A DNA stretch of 64,000 nt from Nocardia neocaledoniensis (GTDB lineage Bacteria > Actinomycetota > Actinomycetes > Mycobacteriales > Mycobacteriaceae). The position numbers and the translations under genes are program-made. Location of the stretch: contig NZ_JARWOJ010000377.1 in assembly GCF_029868625.1 (NCBI RefSeq), forward strand, positions 41,086-105,085, written 5' to 3'. Positions 63,896-64,000 of the stretch are shown here, one piece after another. The notes beneath the pieces were generated by a model. It was not told where the DNA came from. It saw only the letters and a program-made list of their open reading frames with translations, and ran no database searches. Position 1 is the stretch's first letter. Every line of letters begins with the position of its first letter.

Positions 63896-64000
63896 GGCGG
63901 CCGGCCCCCCCGCCCGGGCCGGGCCCCCCGCCGGGCCGGGCCCCCCCCCCCCAGGCGGGGGCACCCCCCGGGGCGCGGGGCCCCCCCCCCACCCGGGGGG
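63893..64000. repeat. C/G homopolymer-rich window end
   Basis: The last about 110 bases are runs of C and G with hardly any A or T, ending in a G run. This resembles the tract at 42228-42343 and looks like low-quality contig-end sequence rather than coding DNA. Confidence 0.75.

Overview
The window is very GC-rich, with many GTG starts and many starts that look leaderless. Its gene order matches the Mycobacteriales locus that runs from ceoC through sigA, sigB and ideR to nrdR (Mycobacterium tuberculosis Rv2692 to Rv2718c, recalled from memory). Protein sequences and extra genes (galE behind ideR, several regulators, a secreted S1 protease) point to Nocardia or a close relative. No rRNA, tRNA, CRISPR array, insertion sequence or prophage was seen.

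Layout. (1) 1-13.4 kb is the core block: ceoC (partial), a SigD-like ECF sigma factor, DUF3159 and OB-fold proteins, an alpha/beta hydrolase, DUF3710, dut, DUF3093, DUF4193, cei, suhB, ppgK and sigA. It is followed by an MHYT sensor, a KhtTU-type cation/proton antiporter pair and a DUF952 protein. (2) 13.8-27.1 kb mixes conserved small genes (DUF7455, BrkB/YihY, DUF3039, DUF3099) with accessory units: TetR beside a compact SNF2/SWIM pair, SDR/TetR, an SF2 helicase, an MFS carrier, a VOC protein and a methyltransferase. (3) 27.2-37.3 kb carries sigB, a coupled deacetylase/acetyltransferase operon (AcuC and a Pat-like protein), ideR-galE, DUF4192, a lipoprotein and a PAC2 protein. (4) 37.3-42.2 kb has a DUF3516-type helicase and a two-gene spermidine operon (ornithine decarboxylase-like enzyme plus an AdoMetDC-aminopropyltransferase fusion). 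(5) 42.2-57.1 kb is accessory: a poly-G/poly-C tract, a TetR-SDR-tautomerase unit with duplicated operators, the biotin uptake operon bioY-M-N with a BioQ-like box, a LuxR regulator, secreted proteins, oxyR/ahpC-ahpD, PhzF, an unusual sigma factor with an RskA-like C-terminus, DUF5134, GNAT, a decayed YciI/ECF42 pair, an aminotransferase and a Pr6Pr membrane protein. (6) 57.3-64.0 kb carries hrpA, nrdR, a secreted protein of unknown family and a partial membrane protein that runs into poor C/G-rich sequence at the window end.

Functionally the window is rich in transcription control (SigA, SigB, a SigD-like ECF, a SigK-like/anti-sigma hybrid, a dead ECF42, IdeR, OxyR, NrdR, three TetR proteins and one LuxR). 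The most unusual items are the single-chain SigK-like/RskA-like protein, the writer-eraser acetylation operon between sigB and ideR, the fused spermidine enzyme, an SNF2 helicase whose only well-placed start is CTG, and an SDR lacking the catalytic tyrosine. All calls come from reading the sequence; no database search was run.
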